DNA of 19,655 nucleotides from Microcaldota archaeon (GTDB taxonomy: Archaea; Micrarchaeota; Micrarchaeia; Micrarchaeales; CABMGC01). The position numbers and the translations under genes are program-made. Under the pieces are notes generated by a model. It made no database searches and was not told where the DNA came from. It saw only the letters and a list, made by a program, of their open reading frames with translations. This document shows, piece after piece, positions 13,813-19,655 of the stretch. Each line of letters opens with the position of its first letter. Within the stretch, counting starts at the first letter, position 1. The stretch is taken from positions 1 to 19,655 of the forward strand of contig DAIDLJ010000016.1 in NCBI GenBank assembly GCA_027449585.1, in the 5' to 3' direction.

Positions 13813-14925
13813 TTGGCAGTGGTTTCTGATAGTATCGGCATCGATGGCAATGCTGCGCAGTCTCCAGAACAGAAATTGAGGCTCTATGCCATAATTGCCG
13901 GAGTTATCGTCATATTGGCAGTGGTGTCATTTTTGTTTGTCCCTTCTGGAAGCGCGGGAACGGCTTCAAGATGCAACTCACTAATTTTGCTGCAGGGCAG
14001 ATACAACTGCATAGAAGCAGCCGCAATATACTCCCATAACAGCACAATGTGCGGCCTTTTACCGCAAAGTTACAACGATTATTGTTACTTTAATATAGCA
14101 GAAAACACTTCTAACGTTTACCTTTGCGGCAAGATAAATGATACCCTATTGAGCGGACAGTGCTATATGTATATGGCGAATTATACTAAGGATGCCGGAA
14201 TATGCAGTATGATGAATACAAGTGACGCTTCTAAATGCAGATATGGGCTTGCGGTTGAGACGAAGAATTACACCCTGTGCACAGGAGTAGCTGGCGCAAC
14301 TGGTAAATCCCAATGCAATGATACAATAAAACTTGATGAAGCTCTTAGCACTGCCAATTCTTCTTACTGCTCGGAGATGCAAAACAACAATAATACCACT
14401 GCAACTGAAAGCATACTCCAGAATTCAAGTTTCTGGAGCTATCCCAGGCTTGGCATCAATGTGAGCCAGCTGTTCGAATTCATGGCGTTTTACAATCAGT
14501 CAATAGGCGGCAGGGACACCTGTTACGTAAGTATCGCATACGAATCTTCAAACACAGCATACTGCAGTGATATAGCAAACCAGAATTTCAGCGCGCTGTG
14601 CATAAACAACGTGAAATCGGCAGCAAAATATTCCAATTCGACAAATAGTTCCATAAACATGACACAATTGTTTGAGACATGCAGTGGCACACCTGACCAG
14701 ATTGCGCAGTGCAGATACGCTTACATGTCAATCGATGCGATGAAGACCGACAATCTTTCTATGTGCAAGAGCATACCACAGAATTACTCGGTAACCTGCT
14801 TCTATTATCTCGCAAAGAAATACAACAGCACAATGTACTGCGGATATATAAAGAACGCCACACTTAACCAAGCATGTGTTGGGGATGTAGCGGGGATTTA
14901 TCCCAGTACGAATGTAAGTGGTTGA
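13813..14925 (+). CDS. Membrane-anchored extracytoplasmic protein with a 20-Cys ladder
   Basis: A protein of up to 370 residues that I recognise only as a type. An N-terminal cytoplasmic stub (about 1-24) precedes one transmembrane segment (AIIAGVIVILAVVSFLFV, about 26-43), and everything after it should be outside. The outside part contains 20 cysteines at 54, 66, 80, 91, 105, 117, 131, 142, 156, 168, 186, 237, 251, 263, 290, 300, 318, 329, 343 and 355. Spacing alternates 11-12 and 14, giving units of about 26 residues of the form C(Y)xxxAxx...CxxI.....C. Such units probably form helical hairpins tied by disulfides. Many NxS/T sites suggest glycosylation. Starts are TTG 13813 or GTG 13819, with GTGAT just upstream. 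It overlaps the DHH gene by 8 bases. Function unknown; binding or scaffold roles fit best. Confidence 0.8.
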   Translation: MAVVSDSIGIDGNAAQSPEQKLRLYAIIAGVIVILAVVSFLFVPSGSAGTASRCNSLILLQGRYNCIEAAAIYSHNSTMCGLLPQSYNDYCYFNIAENTSNVYLCGKINDTLLSGQCYMYMANYTKDAGICSMMNTSDASKCRYGLAVETKNYTLCTGVAGATGKSQCNDTIKLDEALSTANSSYCSEMQNNNNTTATESILQNSSFWSYPRLGINVSQLFEFMAFYNQSIGGRDTCYVSIAYESSNTAYCSDIANQNFSALCINNVKSAAKYSNSTNSSINMTQLFETCSGTPDQIAQCRYAYMSIDAMKTDNLSMCKSIPQNYSVTCFYYLAKKYNSTMYCGYIKNATLNQACVGDVAGIYPSTNVSG

Positions 14926-16333
14926 ATTGCGAGGAATAGTCTCGTGCATAAAAAATGGATCAGGTAGGGATCGGACCTATTTTATAACCGACGTGTCAGA
15001 TGGATTCGTTACGCAGGAGGCGCTGGGGAATCTTCCATTGGCCATTGGAAGAGCCGTTGAGAAAAAAGAGTCAGGCGGATTTGCAGATTCAGGAACTGAA
15101 GTGGACGGAGAAGAGTTAAAGCGCATTGCATCAAAGGCTTCGTCGTCGCTTATAAGAAAAGAGGCGTACGTCACTGGAAATGCGGATATAGACCGGATTA
15201 CTTCTAGGATGAAAGGCAGACTCGATGAGATAGCGGCGCTAATAATAAGGAAGATGATGCTCAGCGCGCCGATAGTGGTCAGGTTCCACAATGATGCGGA
15301 TGGTTCTGGCGGGGCATACGCGCTCTATTTATCTGCACGAGATTTTGCCTTGTCGCATTCGCTCAAGACAAACTTTTTATGGATTATGCAGCGCGGAGTC
15401 TCGTACTCCGGGCAGGATGCGGAAAGCGACATACTGATAACGAACAATTATGAATGCGTCGAAAAGCCACTGCTTGTTGTTATAGATTTCGGGACGAATC
15501 CTGAAAGCAACCAGGGAATAGGGAAGATTAAGGACAGGTTTGATATAGCATGGCTTGACCACCATCCAATCGTGCCGGACTTTGCAGGCTTGGAGCTGCC
15601 AAATTACGTAAACACATGGCAGTTCGGCGGTGACTCAAACTATACTGCAGGGCTGCTCACATCCGTCATGTGCAAGTCATTCTCAGAAGTGGACACGTCG
15701 GAGATGGAAGGGGCATCACTCATAGGGGACTATAGCGACTATGCAACAGAAAAAGGAGCGGACATGTCCGCGCTTTTGGACTTTGTGACCAGCGATCTCC
15801 AGGCGATATACGGCCCGGGTAAGATGAATGTGACGCCGCAGGAAATAGATGCGATAGTGACAAACAAGGATAGGTCGCGCGAGCTCCTTGAGTATGCTAA
15901 CATGAGGATGGAGGAGGCGCTCGACAACGGTATCAAGTCGATAAGGAAGTATTCGCTAAGAGGCGCCAACCTTGCTGTGCTGGATTTCGAGGAGATACGC
16001 TCCGAAGACTCAAAATATCCGCTACCTGGAAGATACGCATCGAAGCTGCTTGACAGGCTTGACGAGAAAGGGATGAAGAGGACCGTACTTGTAGTAAGCG
16101 TCGGATCATACCTTCTGATGAGGATCGACAAGGGTCTGTGCGCCGAGTTTGACCTTACCAGGGCGATGGACGAGATGAAGAACAGATACCCTGATGAGAT
16201 TGCAGGAGGAGGCGGGCATAGGTGCGCCGGGAGCATAAAGCTCAAATTCAAGGAGCTTAGCAGGCAGATGACAGCTTCGCTTGTCGGAATAATAAGGGCA
16301 GAGTTAGGACCAAAAGAAGCTGCAGAAGATTAG
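14918..16333 (+). CDS. RecJ-like DHH/DHHA1 phosphoesterase
   Basis: A 471-residue DHH-superfamily phosphoesterase. Seen: motif I RFHNDADGSGG with His124, Asp126 and Asp128; motif II LLVVIDFGTN with Asp190; motif III WLDHHP with Asp214-His215-His216; motif IV IGDYSDYA with Asp271; and the DHHA1 motif GGGGHRCAGS at 430-439. All metal ligands are intact. Residues 1-30 (VELRGIVSCIKNGSGRDRTYFITDVSDG) may be a small OB-like or strand-rich addition. Archaeal homologues of this size include the GAN/RecJ proteins that bind the GINS replication complex, but DHH enzymes also hydrolyse nanoRNA or cyclic dinucleotides, so substrate is not settled. The GTG start at 14918 lies inside the end of the Cys-ladder gene. 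It converges with the next minus-strand gene, overlapping it by 4 bases. Confidence 0.9.
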   Translation: MVELRGIVSCIKNGSGRDRTYFITDVSDGFVTQEALGNLPLAIGRAVEKKESGGFADSGTEVDGEELKRIASKASSSLIRKEAYVTGNADIDRITSRMKGRLDEIAALIIRKMMLSAPIVVRFHNDADGSGGAYALYLSARDFALSHSLKTNFLWIMQRGVSYSGQDAESDILITNNYECVEKPLLVVIDFGTNPESNQGIGKIKDRFDIAWLDHHPIVPDFAGLELPNYVNTWQFGGDSNYTAGLLTSVMCKSFSEVDTSEMEGASLIGDYSDYATEKGADMSALLDFVTSDLQAIYGPGKMNVTPQEIDAIVTNKDRSRELLEYANMRMEEALDNGIKSIRKYSLRGANLAVLDFEEIRSEDSKYPLPGRYASKLLDRLDEKGMKRTVLVVSVGSYLLMRIDKGLCAEFDLTRAMDEMKNRYPDEIAGGGGHRCAGSIKLKFKELSRQMTASLVGIIRAELGPKEAAED

Positions 16334-17028
16334 ACTCCGTGGAACCAAAAGCCCTTATTGTTGTCCCCTTTTCCTTTTCCCTTTAGCCTGTCAATGAGCG
16401 ATAGCTTCTTTGGTTTTTTGACGTGCCCGTACTCCTTTGCGAGCTCGGGATGCGAATCGAGATAGCCCTCCTGGAAGGCCCTGAACTTTTCGTACTTGGA
16501 CTTGATGAGCGTCTTCTGGTGCTCCTGCCATTCAGGCTTGAGCTTCTTCCACTCGTCCCTGGAATAGCCATAGGGCGCATGCTCCCTTATGGTGGCCGGC
16601 TCGAACTGGGGCTTGTATATCTCCTCGAAATAGTCCACATCGCGCTCCTTGGTGCTCTCCTTGCTTGTCCTGATCCCTTCCCTGGCGAGAAAATCGATAA
16701 GCTCCTTGGTGCTTGTCTTCTCCTTCCTATTCTGGGCTTCAAGAGGATTGTAGGTTATCGTTATCCTGTTCTTGACGAATTCGACCTTCGCCTTGAGCAC
16801 CGAGTCCATTAGAAGAAGCCTGTACTGAAGCCTTGCCGAGTTCTCTATGCTTTTAAGATCGCCAGCACTTATGTCAAAGAAGACCACTTCCTTTATCATC
16901 CGATAAGGGACTCGGTAAACCTTTCCGTTATACTCAACCTTGTCATTGTACTCCTTCTCCTCGACCTTTAGATCCTTGATGAAGCCGTTCTCAGACGGCT
17001 CGTTGTCTCGCCTGTCCATCAGATACAT
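16330..17028 (-). CDS. Unknown protein with a possible HMA-like fold without CXXC, partner of the radical SAM gene
   Basis: A 232-residue soluble, highly charged protein. Residues about 48-119 (VVFFDIS, then the helix SIENSARLQYRLLL, then VLKAKVEFV and RITITYNPL, then the helix TKELIDFLAREGI) read as a beta-alpha-beta-beta-alpha ferredoxin-like fold. The ITYNP strand and the closing GI are reminiscent of heavy-metal-associated (HMA) domains. The metal-binding CXXC expected between the first strand and helix is absent, and the whole protein has no cysteine. The rest is a Lys/Glu/Tyr-rich helical region (EWKKLKPEWQEHQ, LIKSKYEKFRAFQEGYL) ending in a basic tail (RLKGKGKGDNNKGFWFHGV). It lies 9 bases downstream of the radical SAM gene, almost certainly in one operon. 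The start is ATG 17028 or 17019. The HMA-like reading is tentative and the function unknown. Confidence 0.7.
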   Translation of the reverse strand: MYLMDRRDNEPSENGFIKDLKVEEKEYNDKVEYNGKVYRVPYRMIKEVVFFDISAGDLKSIENSARLQYRLLLMDSVLKAKVEFVKNRITITYNPLEAQNRKEKTSTKELIDFLAREGIRTSKESTKERDVDYFEEIYKPQFEPATIREHAPYGYSRDEWKKLKPEWQEHQKTLIKSKYEKFRAFQEGYLDSHPELAKEYGHVKKPKKLSLIDRLKGKGKGDNNKGFWFHGV

Positions 17029-17037
17029 CTTTTATGC

Positions 17038-18975
17038 TCAGCATCCTCCGCATCCGCAGCTGCCTGCAGATTCAGTCTTGCCGCAGCCGCACCCTGATTC
17101 GTTATTGCCGCATGCGCATCCCTCGTTTTCATGCGGATGTGGCTCCTCTTTTAGAACCTTCTTTGGCGCGCTTGCTGGTTCTAGGCTTGCCTTGACTGTA
17201 GCGGCGGGATAGGTCCGGCCGGTCTTCTTAGCAATTTCGCTAGCCGCGGCGCGGTTAACTGGCAATGAAAAGAAATCTATCATTTCGCCGTATGTCTTCT
17301 TATATGACTCTGTGGCCTCTATCTCCTTCACATTCCTCACGTACTTATCGCCCCCGTAGTCCCAGTCGCTATGCATGTTCTTCCACTCCTTGGAGGGTAT
17401 TGCATACTGCCTTTGTATCTTGTCCCTATATACCTCCGGGAAGACGTTGAAGGTGCAGAAAGGAAGCACCCTGCCATCAGGCATTGCGTAGTGTATGTCG
17501 CACTTCTCCACCCGCTTTATATCGTAGGTGTACTCATCCTGGAAGTGCATCATGCCCAGGAAGAGGGACTTCATCTGGAACTTGCCCATTGTCGCAAAGT
17601 CATGGTTGAACAGGACCGACATGAGAAGTTTTCTGAAGTTGACCGACTTTGGCTGTTTTGACTCGTCTATGTATTTCCTTATCCCGTTAAGCGCCTTGAG
17701 AGCTATCACCCTTCTGTGCAGCTTGGATTTGCCCTCCATCTCGTTTATTGCATCCTGCAGGTGCTCGAGCAGTCCGTACGCATCTACGAACCTTGTGAGC
17801 GGGACTATCTTTCCGTCAGGATCCTGGAAGATGTATGAGCCTGCGCCGCAGGCGAAGTGTATTGAGAGGTCGTACTTGTACTCTCCGGATAGCGCTTCTA
17901 TGAACCTGTTGATGCCTCCGACATAAGGCACTGAGAACCAGTCCTCCTTTGTTATCACTCCGCCGGTCTGCTCCTCTATGAGCTTTATTGCGCCTGGGAT
18001 TGATATCCTCTGCTTCTCCCTGAGCCTTGAGGGCATCCTGCCTACGAGCGATACTGGCTGGAAGTTTACTGCGCGCACTATGTCGCTGTTGTTGAGGGCG
18101 AAGTTGATTATGTTTCCAAGTTCGTGGTCATTTATCGTTCTTATGACTGTCGGCACAAGCACTATTCCTAGATTGGCCTTCCTGCAGGCATCTAGCGTCG
18201 CTGGAACCTCCCAGTGGTTCTTTGGGTTTGCCCTCTTTGAGACACCATCATAGCTCATGTATAGGCAGCTTACCCCGGCATGCCTGAGCTTTGCAGCCTC
18301 TTGAGGATGCGCACCTAGATTTATGCCGGTGGTGTTTAATTGTATCTGGTCGAATCCGGCTTTCTTTGCCATGCCGACTATCTTCACCAGGTCAGAGCGC
18401 ATTGTCGGTTCCCCGCCGGTTATCTGCAGCGCATTGGCAGGTATGGGTTTTTGCGTCCTCAATACCGTGAATATCCGCTCTATCTCATCGAGAGTAGGCT
18501 CATATATCGCCTCGCCCTCCTTGGCATAGAAGAAGCAGTACCAGCAGCTGAGGTGGCACCTGTTGGTTATGACCACATTGGCAAGGCCCGTGTGCGACTT
18601 GTGCCTCTCGCATATTCCGCAGTCGAACGGGCAGTTTTCCCCCTTATTTATGTAATTTGGATTGTCGAATCCCCTTCCGTAATAATTGTAATTCTTCATC
18701 TTCACGTACATGTCGTAGTCCTCCCAGTACTTCTCGACTGTCAGGCCGTGCTCCGGACAGTTCTTGCGTATCATGACGTTGTCTTCGTCCTTGTAGATGG
18801 TCCCGTCTATTATCAATTTGCACTCGGGGCACACCGTCTTTGTGCGCTCAAGGACCGGCATCTTCTCCATGGCTTCCAGGGTCCTATGATAAGGTGCAAG
18901 TATTGGGTTTGAAGAATAGTCCTCCTGCTTCATTTCAGTCCTTGCTGCGGTTGATAGCTTATCATCGCTTGCCAT
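17038..18975 (-). CDS. tes: Radical SAM enzyme of the tetraether synthase (Tes/GDGT-MAS) type, with Cys-rich tail
   Basis: A 645-residue radical SAM protein resembling archaeal tetraether lipid synthase (MJ0619/Tes), which couples the tail carbons of two diether lipids to make membrane-spanning tetraethers. Seen: an N-terminal rubredoxin-like pair, CPEC (49-52) and CPEHG (73-77); a second cluster region CPFDCGICERHKSHT (Cys115, 119, 122); the radical SAM motif NRCHLSCWYCFF (Cys140, 144, 147, spacing CX3CX2C); SAM-binding ITGGEP (185-190); and later FACGAGSYI and VEKCDIHYAMPDGRVLPFC for a further cluster. This Cys layout is that of the Tes family. The last 36 residues are unusual: HPH followed by seven cysteines (620, 622, 629, 631, 640, 642, 645), mostly CxC. 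Related radical SAM methylases or lipid enzymes remain possible. The ATG at 18975 has a TATAATA-like element about 24 bases upstream. Confidence 0.82.
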   Translation of the reverse strand: MASDDKLSTAARTEMKQEDYSSNPILAPYHRTLEAMEKMPVLERTKTVCPECKLIIDGTIYKDEDNVMIRKNCPEHGLTVEKYWEDYDMYVKMKNYNYYGRGFDNPNYINKGENCPFDCGICERHKSHTGLANVVITNRCHLSCWYCFFYAKEGEAIYEPTLDEIERIFTVLRTQKPIPANALQITGGEPTMRSDLVKIVGMAKKAGFDQIQLNTTGINLGAHPQEAAKLRHAGVSCLYMSYDGVSKRANPKNHWEVPATLDACRKANLGIVLVPTVIRTINDHELGNIINFALNNSDIVRAVNFQPVSLVGRMPSRLREKQRISIPGAIKLIEEQTGGVITKEDWFSVPYVGGINRFIEALSGEYKYDLSIHFACGAGSYIFQDPDGKIVPLTRFVDAYGLLEHLQDAINEMEGKSKLHRRVIALKALNGIRKYIDESKQPKSVNFRKLLMSVLFNHDFATMGKFQMKSLFLGMMHFQDEYTYDIKRVEKCDIHYAMPDGRVLPFCTFNVFPEVYRDKIQRQYAIPSKEWKNMHSDWDYGGDKYVRNVKEIEATESYKKTYGEMIDFFSLPVNRAAASEIAKKTGRTYPAATVKASLEPASAPKKVLKEEPHPHENEGCACGNNESGCGCGKTESAGSCGCGGC

Positions 18976-18988
18976 TCAAAATACGCCT

Positions 18989-19001
18989 TTATGTATTATA
19001 A
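18989..19001 (-). promoter_or_regulatory. Putative TATA box of the radical SAM operon
   Basis: The minus strand reads TTATAATACATAA, roughly 20-26 bases upstream of the ATG at 18975, with no Shine-Dalgarno sequence, so the mRNA is probably leaderless. The rest of the 157-base gap 18976-19132 is AT-rich next to this site and otherwise shows no ORF and no RNA gene that I can recognise. Confidence 0.5.
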
Positions 19002-19132
19002 CTCTGTTTTAAAATTAACATATTTAAAGCTTCTTTACAAAATCTTTACCTTATTAAAAATGCGGCCATTTGACGTGATTTCAGGCATATTTTGCGCGCG
19101 AATTTAGCAGCATCACAAGCTGGAACATGCCA

Positions 19133-19567
19133 TTAGACGTCAACAGTGACATCTATAACTGTTAATCCTGCCTTTCTTCTTATGCGCAGCTCATGCGGCG
19201 TTACGGCCTTGACCGAGAGTAGTGCATTATCCTCTCTTGACCTGCTGCATACCAAGGTGCCCTCTAGGACTATTGCGCCTCTGCTTTTTCTTATCGACTT
19301 TGTCTTGAACTCATAGGCATTGAGCTTTTTTGCATCCACTTTTGACAGGATGTCCTGGAGTGTAAACCATACAAGATCCTCCTCGGTCTTGGCCCGCTGC
19401 GATATCCTGACGGCCATGGTCTCCTTGGCTTTGCTGCGAATCTTTCCTATGTCGAGCATGATGTTAAGCAGCGCGAGCGCTGCGTTGTCAAAGGCGGCCT
19501 TTGGACTGCTGCCATACGCCCTAAATCTCATGTCAGCTGTATGTGGCAGGTACCTGAACTTCTGCAT
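19133..19567 (-). CDS. Archease (RtcB RNA ligase cofactor)
   Basis: A 144-residue archease, the small protein that activates the RtcB tRNA-splicing/repair ligase by promoting its guanylylation and multiple turnover. Seen: the family N-terminus RYLPHTADMRFRAYGSS with HTAD at residues 9-12 (the Asp is a known metal ligand position), FDNAALALLNIM, the acidic EEDLVWFTLQDIL helix at about 62-74, SVKAVTPHELRIRR at about 118-131, and the C-terminal VIDVTVDV supplying terminal acidic residues. The length is normal. The rtcB partner is not visible in this window. A TATA-like ATATATATAG is centred 27 bases before the ATG at 19567, so the transcript is probably leaderless. Confidence 0.92.
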   Translation of the reverse strand: MQKFRYLPHTADMRFRAYGSSPKAAFDNAALALLNIMLDIGKIRSKAKETMAVRISQRAKTEEDLVWFTLQDILSKVDAKKLNAYEFKTKSIRKSRGAIVLEGTLVCSRSREDNALLSVKAVTPHELRIRRKAGLTVIDVTVDV

Positions 19568-19588
19568 GATAGGGATTTGTCAATAAAT

Positions 19589-19599
19589 CTATATATATG
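19589..19599. promoter_or_regulatory. Bidirectional TATA element between archease and the right-edge gene
   Basis: CTATATATATG is nearly symmetrical. Its centre (about 19594) is 27 bases from the archease ATG on the minus strand and about 30 bases from an ATG at 19624 on the plus strand. Both distances fit leaderless or nearly leaderless transcripts driven from one site. Confidence 0.55.
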
Positions 19600-19623
19600 T
19601 GCCAATCAATATACCTCTGTCCT

Positions 19624-19655
19624 ATGAAGACAAGAGTAACTACTGAACATATGAT
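19624..19655 (+). CDS. Start of a gene cut by the right window edge
   Basis: An ATG at 19624 opens ten codons, MKTRVTTEHM, before the window ends. It is credited mainly because a TATA-like element lies about 30 bases upstream, divergent from archease. The product cannot be identified from ten residues. The neighbour could logically be rtcB or another RNA gene, but nothing in the peptide shows this. Confidence 0.4.
   Translation, partial: MKTRVTTEHM

Noticed and set aside
18340..18912. Plus-strand ORF of 190 codons opposite the radical SAM gene
   Set aside because: Antisense to the strongly conserved Cys-cluster region of the radical SAM enzyme; Val/Leu-rich shadow translation without its own start signals.
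18976..19132. 157-base gap checked for a small RNA such as a C/D box guide or a tRNA fragment
   Set aside because: No paired C (RUGAUGA) and D (CUGA) boxes and no cloverleaf were found; it looks like promoter plus spacer.
1..19655. Search for insertion sequences, integrases, attachment sites or prophage genes
   Set aside because: No transposase-like or integrase-like protein, no terminal inverted repeats with target duplications, and no direct repeat of the tRNA 3' end were seen. Apart from the toxin gene the content looks like chromosomal core and envelope genes.

Overview
The window is archaeal and most likely comes from a DPANN-type genome, Micrarchaeota/ARMAN-like by overall feel (inference). 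The main grounds are a geranylgeranylglyceryl phosphate synthase, an archaeal-type TruD, an archease, a tetraether-synthase-like radical SAM protein, and A/T-rich TATA elements about 25 bases ahead of start codons with little or no Shine-Dalgarno sequence. Genes are tightly packed, with several ATGA-type overlaps, and the longest gene-free stretch is about 195 bases. I see no insertion sequence, integrase, CRISPR array or rRNA.

Left end (1-760, minus strand): an AbiEii/DUF1814 nucleotidyltransferase toxin overlaps by ATGA the first 18 codons of a cut-off gene that may be its antitoxin. A perfect 28-bp palindrome lies just upstream of the toxin and looks like its operator. Next come truD (minus) and, from a shared divergent promoter region, a plus-strand run at 2124-6851: a degenerate proline-dehydrogenase-like TIM barrel, an NAD-dependent epimerase, GGGP synthase (first committed ether-lipid step), a NEMF/Rqc2-type NFACT protein lacking the C-terminal NFACT-R domain, tRNase Z, and a tRNA-Val(GAC) gene 17 bases after the tRNase Z stop.

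Middle (6949-12972): a large secreted, membrane-anchored surface protein with five Ig-like repeats of about 100 residues and Thr-rich stalks (minus); a small unknown protein (plus); a multi-span PQ-loop-like membrane protein (minus) that converges on it through a hairpin containing both stop codons; a CaCA-type cation exchanger (plus); and a minus-strand pair of a bitopic membrane protein and an XRE-type regulator.

Right part (13048-19655): a plus-strand module of a KaiC/RAD55-like ATPase, a membrane-anchored protein with a strikingly regular cysteine ladder (20 Cys), and a RecJ-like DHH phosphoesterase. On the minus strand follow a tetraether-synthase-like radical SAM enzyme with an unusual Cys-rich tail, a downstream protein with a possible HMA-like fold that lacks CXXC, and an archease. 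The archease and a gene running off the right edge share one TATA element. The most notable items are the toxin operator palindrome, the ATPase/Cys-ladder/DHH module, the NFACT protein without its C-terminal domain, and the Cys-tailed Tes-like enzyme with its partner.
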